A DNA stretch of 64,000 nucleotides, taken from Streptomyces violaceusniger Tu 4113 (GTDB lineage: Bacteria > Actinomycetota > Actinomycetes > Streptomycetales > Streptomycetaceae). Under the pieces are notes generated by a model that did no database searches, was not told the DNA's origin, and saw nothing but the letters and a program-made list of their open reading frames with translations. The translations under genes were made by a program, and so were the position numbers. The DNA is taken from positions 10,044,001-10,108,000 of the forward strand of contig NC_015957.1 in assembly GCF_000147815.2 (NCBI RefSeq), written 5' to 3'. Below are positions 24,810 to 33,551 of the stretch, in pieces (positions within the stretch are counted from its first letter, which is position 1; every line of letters starts with the position of its first letter).

Positions 24810-25283
24810 TTACAAATGCGCGAGCTTCTCCAGCACGGGCGCGGCGGCGCGCAGCACGTCCCACTCGTCCTCGGTCAGCTCCCCGACCAGCTCGGCCAGC
24901 CAGGCGTTGCGCTTGCGTCGGCTCTCCTCGAGCATGGCCTCGGCCCGCTCGGTCGGCGAGACGACCTTCTGCCGCCGGTCCTCCGGATGCGGCTCGAGCC
25001 TGACGAGCCCCTTGGCCTCCAGCAGGGCCACGATGCGGGTCATCGACGGCGGCTGGACGTGCTCCTTGCGGGCCAGCTCACCGGGGGTGGCGGAGCCGCA
25101 CTGGGCAAGCGTGCCCAGGACCGCCATCTCGGTCGGGCTGAGCGACTCGTCCACCCGCTGGTGCTTGAGCCGCCGCGAGAGACGCATCACTGCCGACCGC
25201 AGGGCGCTCACGGCGGCCGCGTCATCGGGGGGCGCCTTCGCGTTGTGCTGGGAGCGGGACAGTTCCGGCATGGTCTTTAGCAT
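24810..25283 (-). CDS. MarR-family transcriptional regulator
   Basis: A 157-residue winged-helix regulator. Residues 25-150 hold the MarR fold: LSPTEMAVLGTLAQCGSATPGELARKEHVQPPSMTRIVALLEAKGLV is the helix-turn-helix, and the wing contains HPEDRRQKVVSPTERAEAML. It likely represses itself and the MFS gene 32 nt downstream and is released by an exported compound. ATG 25283 is used because GAGG lies nine bases before it; ATG 25271 is an alternative. A perfect six-base inverted repeat right at the start is a good operator. Confidence 0.92.
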   Translation of the reverse strand: MLKTMPELSRSQHNAKAPPDDAAAVSALRSAVMRLSRRLKHQRVDESLSPTEMAVLGTLAQCGSATPGELARKEHVQPPSMTRIVALLEAKGLVRLEPHPEDRRQKVVSPTERAEAMLEESRRKRNAWLAELVGELTEDEWDVLRAAAPVLEKLAHL

Positions 25284-25286
25284 AAC

Positions 25287-25305
25287 TCATTACCTCGCCT
25301 AATGA
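25287..25305 (-). promoter_or_regulatory. MarR operator candidate
   Basis: TCATTA-N7-TAATGA is a perfect inverted repeat ending four bases before the marR start. AT-rich palindromes of this size and place are typical for MarR autoregulation. Confidence 0.6.
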
Positions 25306-25381
25306 AAACCCTGGTTACTTCCCTATTTCTATTTCACCCGAACGAGTGAGTTGACTCCGGGTAGTGACGCTCGGCGAAACG

Positions 25382-25420
25382 CCTGAGCGTCCAGGACACC
25401 TCCGGTCCTGGACGCTCAGG
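25382..25420 (-). terminator. terminator downstream of the NCS2 permease
   Basis: CCTGAGCGTCCAGGA and TCCTGGACGCTCAGG form a perfect 15-bp stem with a 9-base loop, 77 nt after the permease stop and upstream of marR. Confidence 0.85.
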
Positions 25421-25496
25421 AAGGGACGACGTACAGCAGGGGGACGACATACGCCAGGGCAGGACGGCGGCTCGGCTCAGGAGACGGCGGCACGGC

Positions 25497-26963
25497 TCAG
25501 GAGACGCCGAGCGCCTGCTCGATCGGGTTGAGCAGGAAGTACACCAGGAAGCACAGCCCCACCGCGCCCAGCAGCCACGGGATCTCCCGGGTCCGCCGGG
25601 TGGCGATGCGCAGCAGCAGGAACGAGAGCACGCCCAGCCCGATCCCGTTGGTGATGCTGTACGTGAACGGCATCGAGATCATGGTCAGGAAGGCCGGGAT
25701 CGCGATCGTGAAATCGCTCCAGTCGATCTCCTTGACGTTCGCCGCCATGATCAGGAAGCCGACGACCACCAGCGCGGGGGTCGCGGCCTGCGAGGGCACC
25801 ACCTTGGCCAGCGGAGTGAAGACCAGGGCGAGCAGGAAGAGACCGCCGGTCACCACGTTCGCGAGTCCGGTGCGCGCCCCTTCCCCGACGCCCGCCGTGG
25901 ACTCGACGAAGCAGGTGTTCGCCGAGGCCGAGCCGAAGCCGCCGCCCGCGACCGCGACGCCGTCCACCATCAGGATCCGGCCCATGCCCGGGAGCTGCCC
26001 GCGCTCATCGGTCAGCCCGGCCTCCTCGCCGACGCCGATGATCGTGCCCATCGCGTCGAAGAAACCGGACAGCAGCACGGTGAAGACGAAGAGACAGCCG
26101 GTGAGCACACCGACCTCATGGAAGCCGCCGAAGAGGCTGACATGGCCGACCAGGCCGAAGTCCGGGGTGTCGACCACCTTCTCCGGCACCTTGGGGATGG
26201 TCAGCCCCCACTGGGCGTCCGGGATCCGGGCCAGGGAGTTGATCACGATCGCGACCAGGGTCATGGTCACGATGCCGATCAGGATCGCGCCGCGCGTCTT
26301 GCGGACGATCAGGATGAACGTGAGCGCGAGGCCCACCACGAACACCAGCACCGGCCAGCCCTCCAGCCGCCCGGCCACTCCAAGGCCCAGGGGGACGGTG
26401 GTGTGCGCGGAGTCGGGGTTACGGCTGACGAAGCCGGAGTCGACCAGGCCGATCAAGGCGATGAACAGCCCGATGCCGATCGCGATCGCCCGCCGCAGCC
26501 CGGCCGGGATCGCGTCCATCACCCGCTGCCGCAGCCCCGAGGCGACGAGGATCATCAGCACCAGACCCGCGAGCACCACCATGCCCATCGCGTCCGGCCA
26601 GCTCATCTTGGGTGCGAGCTGCAGCGAGACCACGGCGTTGATGCCAAGGCCCGCGGCGAGCGCGATGGGGACGTTGCCGATGATCCCCATGAGCAGCGTG
26701 GTCAGGCCCGCGATCAGGGCGGTGGCGGTGACGAGCTGGCCGTTGTTGAGCTGATGCCCGAACTTGTCCGTACCGGCCCCGAGGATGATCGGGTTCAGTA
26801 CGACGATGTAGGCCATCGCAAAGAACGTGGCCAGGCCGCCACGGATCTCCCGGGAGACCGAGGAGCCACGCTCACTGATCTTGAAGTACTTGTCGATGCC
26901 GTTCATAGGGGGAATCGGAGCCTGTTCGCTGGCGTCGACCGGCGCGGGGGCCGAGGGGGACAT
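25497..26963 (-). CDS. NCS2-family purine permease (AzgA-like)
   Basis: A 488-residue integral membrane transporter with 12-14 hydrophobic segments, belonging to the AzgA-like branch of nucleobase:cation symporters. These import adenine, guanine or hypoxanthine with protons. Family motifs are present: the opening NGIDKYFKISERGSSVSREIRGGLATFFAMAY is recognisable in pieces, with NPIILGAG, ALAAGLGINAVVSL, FFDAMGTIIGVGEEAGLTDERG and GSASANTCFVESTAGVGEGARTGL, the last holding substrate-binding residues. The start is ATG 26963 with a short Pro/Ala tail. It is divergent from DUF2530 and closed by its own terminator. A TCTTG-N10-CAAGA inverted repeat upstream may be an operator. Confidence 0.92.
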   Translation of the reverse strand: MSPSAPAPVDASEQAPIPPMNGIDKYFKISERGSSVSREIRGGLATFFAMAYIVVLNPIILGAGTDKFGHQLNNGQLVTATALIAGLTTLLMGIIGNVPIALAAGLGINAVVSLQLAPKMSWPDAMGMVVLAGLVLMILVASGLRQRVMDAIPAGLRRAIAIGIGLFIALIGLVDSGFVSRNPDSAHTTVPLGLGVAGRLEGWPVLVFVVGLALTFILIVRKTRGAILIGIVTMTLVAIVINSLARIPDAQWGLTIPKVPEKVVDTPDFGLVGHVSLFGGFHEVGVLTGCLFVFTVLLSGFFDAMGTIIGVGEEAGLTDERGQLPGMGRILMVDGVAVAGGGFGSASANTCFVESTAGVGEGARTGLANVVTGGLFLLALVFTPLAKVVPSQAATPALVVVGFLIMAANVKEIDWSDFTIAIPAFLTMISMPFTYSITNGIGLGVLSFLLLRIATRRTREIPWLLGAVGLCFLVYFLLNPIEQALGVS

Positions 26964-27001
26964 GGATGACCTCAGTCTTGCGTGAACATCAACAGTGGGT
27001 C

Positions 27002-27021
27002 TCTTGGACGATCGAACAAGA
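27002..27021 (-). promoter_or_regulatory. inverted repeat upstream of the permease
   Basis: TCTTG (27002-27006) and CAAGA (27017-27021) flank ten bases containing CGATCG, 39 bp before the permease start. It could bind a purine-responsive regulator; no family is assigned. Confidence 0.3.
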
Positions 27022-27133
27022 CATTCCAGCCAGACCCGAAAGTATTGAGTATGAAACTATTAAGTCCCGATCGCCAAACCGGTCCCGGCACGGCCCCGAC
27101 CGGGCCCATGACCGACCCCCTTAAGCTGGGGCC

Positions 27134-27397
27134 ATGACGAAGTGGACCCCCAAGCACGAGGCGCCGGAGCCGCTCGAGGGCAATGTCGTGGCCACGATCA
27201 CCGGCGGCACGATCGTGTGGTTCGTCCTCTTCCTCGTCCAGTTGCCCTTCTACCGCTGGTTCGACGAGCACGGACATCTGTGGTGGCTATGGACCTGCCT
27301 GGCCGGCGGCGCCCTCGGACTGCTCGGCATCTGGTACGTACGGGCCCGGCACGCGGCGATCAACGGCTCGCGGAACGGCGACGCGCAGAGCGGCTGA
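27134..27397 (+). CDS. DUF2530 membrane protein
   Basis: An 87-residue protein with two membrane helices (residues 19-40 and 47-66) and the actinobacterial DUF2530 pattern: EAPEPLEGNVVATITGGTIVW, LVQLPFYRWFDEHGHLWWLWTC, then GGALGLLGIWYVRARHAA. Its function is unknown. It is divergent from the permease gene, and a spaced pairing with a permease is common, but no partnership is proved. Downstream is a 34-bp tandem repeat array. Confidence 0.85.
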   Translation: MTKWTPKHEAPEPLEGNVVATITGGTIVWFVLFLVQLPFYRWFDEHGHLWWLWTCLAGGALGLLGIWYVRARHAAINGSRNGDAQSG

Positions 27398-27420
27398 CGC
27401 ACCTACCCCCAGCGCACACG

Positions 27421-27541
27421 CCACGCACCCGCGATGGCGGCGCGCTCGCGATGGCCACGCACCCGCGGTGGCGGCGCGCTCGGGATGGCCACGCACCCGC
27501 GGTGGCAGCGCACTCACGATGGCCACGCACCCGCGATGGCG
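27421..27541. repeat. 34-bp tandem repeat, 3.5 copies
   Basis: Units start at 27421, 27455 and 27489 with CCACGCACCCGCG and end with GATGG; a partial fourth begins at 27523. Copies differ at a few positions. The rest of the gap to 27809 is GC-rich, then an AT-richer stretch (about 27700-27800) that probably carries the methyltransferase promoter. Confidence 0.9.
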
Positions 27542-27809
27542 CGGCGCCGGACCGTCGCCGTTCCCGGCGGCGATCCGGCGCCCTGGCCTGGTGCGCGGGC
27601 GCGCTCCCCTCCTTGCGACGCACCCGCTCACCCGTCTGTGGTGCACACGGAAAGACCAGGGCCCCGCCGCGGAGACGCGCGGGCGGAGCCGGATGCGACA
27701 ACTGTACGATCTTCACGGGTCGTTCACAATTCTGCGGAAGCCTCACGGCGCGCACTTTGTTCGGGAACTACCGTCTTGTGGCAGCCAACTCACCAGTAAT
27801 GTGAGGGAT

Positions 27810-28628
27810 ATGACCGGTAACCGCTTTCGTGCCGATGAGATCGACACCAGCAAGCCGCACTCGGCCCGCATGTACGACTACTTCCTGGGCGGTAAGACCC
27901 ACTACGCGGTCGACACCCTCGCCGCCGAACAGGTCGAGGCCGTCTGGCCCGACGTCAAGCCGTGGACCCGTGCCAACCGGTCATTCATGCACCGCGCGAC
28001 CCGCTGGCTCGCGCGCGAGGCAGGCATACGGCAGTTCCTGGACATAGGCACCGGTATCCCCACCGAGCCCAACCTCCACCAGGTCGCCCAGGAGATCGCC
28101 CCGGAGTCCCGGGTCGTCTACGCGGACAACGACCCCATCGTGCTGGCCTACGCCCAGGCCCTGTTGCTCTCCACGCCCGAGGGCCGCACCGCCTACATCC
28201 ACGCGGACGTCACCGAACCGCAGGGCATCCTGGCCGCCGAGGATCTGACCGACACCCTCGATCTGTCCCAGCCGATCGCCCTGTCGCTCAACGCGATCAT
28301 GCACTTCGTCGCGAACGAGCAGAAGCCGTACGAGATCGTGCGAGAGCTGGTCGAGCCCCTGGCGCCGGGCAGCTACCTCGTGCTCTCGCACGGTGGGCTC
28401 GACCCCCGCGGCGGGGTCTCGGACGCGGTGACCAACCTCTACCGCAGCAGCGGCATCCATGTGCAGGGCCGCACCCAGGAGGAGGTCCTTCCGTTCTTCG
28501 ACGGGATGGAACTGGTCGACCCGGGCGTGGTGATGCCCCACCGCTGGAAGCCCGCGAACGAACAGGCCATGGCGGACGCGGAGGCCAAGGAGCTGTGGAT
28601 CTACGCGGGCGTGGCACGTAAGCCCTGA
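27810..28628 (+). CDS. SAM-dependent methyltransferase (DUF574 family)
   Basis: A 272-residue protein of PF04672, a class I methyltransferase family greatly expanded in Streptomyces. The family opening is intact (DTSKPHSARMYDYFLGGKTHYAVD) and the SAM loop is QFLDIGTGIPTEPN. The acidic end of strand 2 (VVYADNDPIVLAYAQALL) and HGGLDPR follow. Substrates of this family are unknown; many members sit near regulatory genes. ATG 27810 has GAGGGA just upstream. No neighbour gives a clear pathway link. Confidence 0.9.
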   Translation: MTGNRFRADEIDTSKPHSARMYDYFLGGKTHYAVDTLAAEQVEAVWPDVKPWTRANRSFMHRATRWLAREAGIRQFLDIGTGIPTEPNLHQVAQEIAPESRVVYADNDPIVLAYAQALLLSTPEGRTAYIHADVTEPQGILAAEDLTDTLDLSQPIALSLNAIMHFVANEQKPYEIVRELVEPLAPGSYLVLSHGGLDPRGGVSDAVTNLYRSSGIHVQGRTQEEVLPFFDGMELVDPGVVMPHRWKPANEQAMADAEAKELWIYAGVARKP

Positions 28629-28939
28629 CCGGGCGGGCAAGACCTGGCCGCGCGGGCAAGAGCTAGCCGGGGGGCGCAGAGACCCTGACCGGGGGGCAGA
28701 GACCCTGACTGAGGGCCCAGAGGCCCTGACCGGGGCGCGGAACGTGACCCGGGCGCGAGCCCCGCCCCGGGCAAGACCTGGCCCAGGGTGCGAACCCTCA
28801 CCGGGCGTAGGCCCCGCCTCGGGGAGCGCTCGGGGAGCGAGCCCCATCCCCAAGGCAGAAGCCCGCCCCGGGCAGCCCCGGGCGGTCCGTCGTCGAACGG
28901 CCCCCGGGCGTCCGTCAGCCGAACACCCCCCGGCGTCCC
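28629..28939. repeat. degenerate 20-bp repeats in the convergent gap
   Basis: From about 28669 to 28750 are four imperfect units built on GGGGCGCAGAGACCCTGACC. The remainder contains looser copies of GGGCAAGACCTGGCC and CCGGGCGTAGGCCCCG. No ORF is supported. Confidence 0.65.
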
Positions 28940-31900
28940 TCAGTCGAACCAGCGGGCCCGGGCCAGCTCCTCCGTACGGGTCAGGTCCTCCAGCAGGGCC
29001 GCCACCTCGAACCGGCGCGACCAGTGGCCGGCGGCCCAGGCCAGACCGGCCGCGACGCCCTCGACCGTCGAGGCGTGCAGGGTGCCGTCCACGTACCGCC
29101 AGTCCAGCTCGTCCTCGCCCTCGATCAGGCCCTCGATCAGCAGCTCTTCGTGCTCGATGTACGACAGCGGGGCGCCCGGGAGGAGTTCGCGGACCGCCTC
29201 GGGCACCTCGTGCGGATCGCCCTGTGAGGTCACCCGCGCCGGGTACGCCTCGCTCAGCCGCCGCACCTGGAACAGCTCGGCCAGCTCCGCCGCCCGGGTG
29301 GGCCGTACGGGCAGCAGCGCCCGGCCGTCCGCCTCGGCCAGCGGCATCAGGTCCGGGGCGTCCGCGACCAGCGCCTCGAGCGCCTCGACCACCGTCGGCT
29401 CGCCGTCCACGATGGCGCGTACGTCGTCCGGCAGGGTCACCTGCTCGGGTTCCAGGTCGGCCAACTGCCCGTAGATGGCGTGGAGCTGGGCGGGGGTCAC
29501 CTCGCGGTCCGGGTCGGCGAGGCGGGCCAGCAGCTCGGCGGCGCCTCCCGGTTCGTCCAGCAGCGCCGCGACCGAGGTCCGTACGCCCAGCGCCCGCAGC
29601 ACCTGCTCGTCCTCGAACCCGGCCGCGTCCACCGCCTCGTACAGCCCCGCCAGCAGCGGATCGCCCCCGGCCGCGCGCAGCCCGGCGGGGCGGCGGCCGT
29701 CCAGCACCGGATGGCCGCGCAGCCACCACGCGGTGTACGAGCGCACGGTCTCCGTCGTGCCGTCCGGCAGCAGCACCCGCACCGGCGCGGTCAGCGCGTC
29801 GCGCAGCGGCGGCTGGGCGAGCATGGCGAGCGCCCGCGGCCAGGCGTCGTCGTCGACCAGGTCCAGGTCCCGTACGGCCACGATCTCGGTGGCCACCGGC
29901 GGCACCGGCGTCTGGGGCAGCCGGTCCAGCACGTCCTCGCACCACACGTCGACGGCCTCCAGCACGCCGACGTCGTCCGGTTCGGTGAAGTCGCCCTCGC
30001 GCGGCTCCAGTTCATCCGGGTCCAGCACCACGTCGCTGGCCCTGACCAGCGTGAAGCCCGCCAGCACACCGACCGCGGCCAGCGGCTGCTCACCCCAGCG
30101 CTCGGCCAGCTCGGCGTCGCACGCGGCCAGTTCGCCCTCCCGCATCACCTGCTCGAAGGCGCTGCCGGGAAGCACCAGTTCACCGGCCGGGGCCAGCTCC
30201 CCGTCCTCGTCGGGCAGCGCGAGCGCGGCCAGCCAGGGTTCGTCGCCGGGCGCCAGCCGGGCCTGCTGGACCAGACCGAGAACGGTGTCGGCCAGTGTGT
30301 CGGCGTCCAGCGCCGCGCCGAGGGCCTCGCCCTCCTCCGCGAACGGGTCGTACTCGTCCTCCGCCTCCAGCGAATGCGCGACGGCGGCCCGCACCTGCGG
30401 GGTCGTCAGCACGGCGCGGGGGGTGGCGGGGGTGGCACCGAGCTTCTCCAGGAGTGGATGGGCGGCGTCCGGATGTGCAACTTTCAGGCCGAGGCGGGCG
30501 AGGGTGCGATGCGTAGCGCCGACCGCGCCGCCGCGCTCGGGGGCCTCCGTGGTCCCGGCGATCCCCGCGGACTCGGCGGTTCCGGCCATCCCGGCGGACT
30601 CGGCGGCCCACGCGGCCCCGGCGGACTCTGCGCCCTCGACGGTTCCGATGCTGTCCAGGTCGCCGTCGGCCTCCCCCGGCAGCGGCAGCAGCACCTGCCG
30701 GGGCCCGATCGTCGTCCGGCCGTCCGCCAGCGGCACCGGCAGCCCGCTGAGCCGGTCCGGGTCGATTCCGCCCAGCGAGTCGTACAGCCGCCGCCACCAG
30801 GCCGGGGCGCGCTCCACGCCCGCGAGCCGGTCGATGAGCTCGCCCAGCGGCACCCGGGCCACGCCCAGCACCCGCAGCTCCGAACGGCGCTCCAGCCCCG
30901 CGGGCAGCAGCGCCGGGAACAGCTCGGCCAGCACCTCCACCGTCTCCGCGCCCGCGCCCTCGACGACCTCGGCGTCCCGGGGCCGCAGCGCGTGCGGCTC
31001 GCCCTCGAAGCCGCCGCGCGCCAGCACGTCGTCGTCCCAGTCGGCCGGGGGGCCGGCCGCTGCCACCGGCGGGGCGGCGGCCGTGGCCGCATCGCCCGCC
31101 GCGGGGCCGCCCTGGGCGGCGTCCGGGCCGAGCGCGTCCGGCGACCCGAGCCAGCCCTCCACGGCCTCGGTGCCCGCGCCCACCGCCGGTGCGGCGGCAC
31201 TGGGCAGGAACGGCACCCTCGGCAGCCGCTCCAGCACCCTGCGGCGCAGCTCCCCGTCCAGCTCGCCCCGGCCGAGCTCGCCCGGGACCAGGTCGATCGT
31301 GCCGACCGAGACCGGATGCCAGTCGCGCAGCAGCGTCGCGTACGACTCGGCCGCGCGGTCCAGCAGGAAGTCCGTGAGCGGGCCGGGGGCGGTGTGGCGG
31401 CGGGTGGGCTCCAGCGGGAAGGACGCGATCAGCAGCGCCGGCATGCCCAGCGGCTCATCGGTCGGCGTCGGGGCGTGGACGACCGGGGCGGTCGCGGACC
31501 GCATCGGCGCGCCCTCCGCGTCCACCGGAACCGCCCAGGTCACCGACCACACCGGGCGCAGCCGCTCCTCCACCGGGCGGTCGGCGAGCAGCTCCGGCTC
31601 CAGCCGCCCACCGGCGCTCTCGGTGCGCCAGCGCGTCGTACCGCGGGCGCCGCTGTCCTCGCGGCTGTCCTCGCGGCTGCCCTCTCGGCTGCCCTCGCCG
31701 GTGTCCTCGATGACGGTGTACGGGCCCTCCTGGCGGCGGCGCAGCGTCCGGGTGCCCTCGACGGTCTCCACCACGACCTCGGCCAGGCCGGGGAGGGTGA
31801 GCAGCAGCGCGTCGTCGATCCCGGCCAGCAGCCGCTCGGCCACGTCCAGGGCGGCGCCGTCGCGCAGCGGCAGCACCACGACGGTGTCGTAGCCGTCCGG

Positions 31901-32488
31901 GGCGATCCCCTCGGCGGGCAGCGGCAGCCGCAGCAGCGGTACGTGGCCGTCGCGGCGGCGCAGCTCCTCGGCGAGGCCGGGGCTGGTGGCGGTGGCGTGC
32001 TGGGTCAGCTCCCGCGCCTCGGCCAGCGACCAGCGCACCCCGCCGGTGCGGCCCACGACCGCGGGTTCGTCGCTTACCGCGAGCACCGCCGCGAAGCCGA
32101 CGCCGAATCGCCCGACCGCGCTCTCCGGCTCGTCCCGCTTGGCCGACGCCCGAAGGGTGGACAGCGACTCGACCCCGACCGCGTCCAGCGGCGCCCCGGT
32201 GTTGGCGGCGGCCAGCACGGCGGGCTCGCCGTCGGTGGCCGGCCGCAGGGTCAGCCGGAGCCGTCCGGGCACCCCGGCGCGGGCGGCGGCGTCCGCCGCG
32301 TTCTGGGCCATCTCGACGACCAGCCGGTCGCGGTGGCCGCCCAGCGCCAGGTCCTCCTCGGCGTTGGCGTCCTCCCGGAACCGGGCGGGCGACGCGGCCC
32401 AGGCGTCCAGCACGCCGCGCCGCAGCCGCGCGGTCCCGAACGGGTCCGCGTCCTCGGTCGCGCCTCGCACCATCGCCGTGCTGCTCAC
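28940..32488 (-). CDS. large Hsp90/sacsin-like GHKL ATPase
   Basis: A protein of 1182 residues. The N-terminal 230 residues match the sacsin/Hsp90-type ATP-binding fold: RLVVEMAQNAADAA (Glu59 and Asn63 of the N-box) and VGRFGVGFAAVLAVSDEP (ATP-lid glycine box). The rest lacks Hsp90 middle-domain motifs. It contains acidic and leucine-rich segments and two low-complexity runs (EGSREGSREDSREDSG and repeats of AGTAESAGIAG). It may act as a chaperone-like ATPase. In S. coelicolor-type chromosomes a gene of this kind is conserved here, which argues for a housekeeping rather than a defence role. GTG 32488 follows GGAGG by six bases. No partner is encoded next to it. Confidence 0.85.
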   Translation of the reverse strand: MSSTAMVRGATEDADPFGTARLRRGVLDAWAASPARFREDANAEEDLALGGHRDRLVVEMAQNAADAAARAGVPGRLRLTLRPATDGEPAVLAAANTGAPLDAVGVESLSTLRASAKRDEPESAVGRFGVGFAAVLAVSDEPAVVGRTGGVRWSLAEARELTQHATATSPGLAEELRRRDGHVPLLRLPLPAEGIAPDGYDTVVVLPLRDGAALDVAERLLAGIDDALLLTLPGLAEVVVETVEGTRTLRRRQEGPYTVIEDTGEGSREGSREDSREDSGARGTTRWRTESAGGRLEPELLADRPVEERLRPVWSVTWAVPVDAEGAPMRSATAPVVHAPTPTDEPLGMPALLIASFPLEPTRRHTAPGPLTDFLLDRAAESYATLLRDWHPVSVGTIDLVPGELGRGELDGELRRRVLERLPRVPFLPSAAAPAVGAGTEAVEGWLGSPDALGPDAAQGGPAAGDAATAAAPPVAAAGPPADWDDDVLARGGFEGEPHALRPRDAEVVEGAGAETVEVLAELFPALLPAGLERRSELRVLGVARVPLGELIDRLAGVERAPAWWRRLYDSLGGIDPDRLSGLPVPLADGRTTIGPRQVLLPLPGEADGDLDSIGTVEGAESAGAAWAAESAGMAGTAESAGIAGTTEAPERGGAVGATHRTLARLGLKVAHPDAAHPLLEKLGATPATPRAVLTTPQVRAAVAHSLEAEDEYDPFAEEGEALGAALDADTLADTVLGLVQQARLAPGDEPWLAALALPDEDGELAPAGELVLPGSAFEQVMREGELAACDAELAERWGEQPLAAVGVLAGFTLVRASDVVLDPDELEPREGDFTEPDDVGVLEAVDVWCEDVLDRLPQTPVPPVATEIVAVRDLDLVDDDAWPRALAMLAQPPLRDALTAPVRVLLPDGTTETVRSYTAWWLRGHPVLDGRRPAGLRAAGGDPLLAGLYEAVDAAGFEDEQVLRALGVRTSVAALLDEPGGAAELLARLADPDREVTPAQLHAIYGQLADLEPEQVTLPDDVRAIVDGEPTVVEALEALVADAPDLMPLAEADGRALLPVRPTRAAELAELFQVRRLSEAYPARVTSQGDPHEVPEAVRELLPGAPLSYIEHEELLIEGLIEGEDELDWRYVDGTLHASTVEGVAAGLAWAAGHWSRRFEVAALLEDLTRTEELARARWFD

Positions 32489-33551
32489 GTCTCGCCTCCG
32501 GAGTTCCTGGTCGGGGTCCGTCCTGCGCCGCGGCTCCACACCGCCGAGTCCCCCGCGGTGGGGCTCGCCCCACCGCGCTCGTCGTTCCCTCGCGTGTCGC
32601 CCTTGCTAGCCGCGAACGTACCGCTATCCGCGCCCAAACGACGCCTCGGGCTCCAGACAACCGGATTCCCCGCCTCAGCCCCGCGACATCCCCCGCCTCA
32701 GCTCCGGGTCTTCGCCGCCTCACCCCGAGCCCCTCGGCCTCCGGGGCGCCCGACCCTTCCGCCCAGGCGACCGCTCAGCCCCTCCGCGCCCGGCCCCTCC
32801 GCCCAACTCGGCCAAGCCTCCACCGGCAGGCCGCCCCACAGGGGCGGAAACCGGGGCGACTGGGCCCGCCTTCGGGCCTGACGACGGGCGGTTGCGGACA
32901 GATCGGACGCGTGGACCGGGCCGGGCACGGCCGGGCCGTGCCGCACAGGGCCGCCCGCCGAGCCCGCGTCACACGGGCCCGCCGCCCAGCGCGCGTCACA
33001 CGGGCCCGCCTTGCGCCGGGCCGCGCCCCACAGACCGCCTCATGCCGCGCCGCCCCGCACACGACCACCCGCCCCAGGCACGCAGGGCTCCCGACCGCAC
33101 CCGCCCAGGCATCCCCGGACGAACCCCGGAAGGCACGTACCCAGGGCAGCGACGACGCCTCACGGCCGCCATCGCGGCAACGGCGCGCCACCGGACCACC
33201 CCCCACAGACCACCTCATGCCGCGCCGCCCCGCACAGAGCCACCCACCCCAGGCACACAGGGCTCCCTACCGCACCCGCCCAGGCATCCCCGAACGAACC
33301 CCGGAAGGCACGTACCCGGGGCAGCGGCGACGCCTCACGGCCGCCATCGCGGCGACCGCGCGGCGCCGGGGCGGACCATCCCGGTCGGGCCTGAGGTAGG
33401 TCTCAGGGATGGGCGACGGCGCGCCCGCCGGAGCGGACCGCCTGGCCGGGCCTGGGGCGAGGCTCAGCGACGGGCCGGCGACGGTGCGCCGACTGCGCCC
33501 GCCAGGGCGCCCGGGCGCCCCCGCAAACCGCCTCAGCCCCCACAGACGGCC
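32489..33551. other. gene-free 1-kb stretch
   Basis: No coding frame is convincing on either strand. It holds the promoter of the Hsp90-like gene (right after 32489) and a GC-rich stretch with short repeats of CCTCAGCCCC and CGCGTCACACGGGCCCGCC. A 175-bp duplication follows at 33041-33372, then degenerate repeats of GGGCCTGAGG up to the DUF3027 stop. The duplication length is not a multiple of three, so it is not a maintained reading frame. Confidence 0.65.
33041..33372. repeat. 175-bp tandem duplication
   Basis: The segment beginning CATGCCGCGCCGCCCCGCAC at 33041 recurs at 33216 with scattered changes. Shared marks are GAACCCCGGAAGGCACGTAC and CTCACGGCCGCCATCGCGGC. The offset is 175 bp. Confidence 0.9.

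Noticed and set aside
26964..27133. Purine riboswitch before the NCS2 permease
   Set aside because: The leader lacks the conserved core and paired stems of the purine aptamer.
27421..27541. Regular 34-bp repeats that could suggest a CRISPR array
   Set aside because: Units are directly adjacent with no spacers, and no cas gene is present.
32540..33540. Long basic, Pro/Arg-rich plus-strand frames in the 1-kb gap
   Set aside because: The 175-bp duplication shifts frame, and composition is that of non-coding GC-rich DNA.
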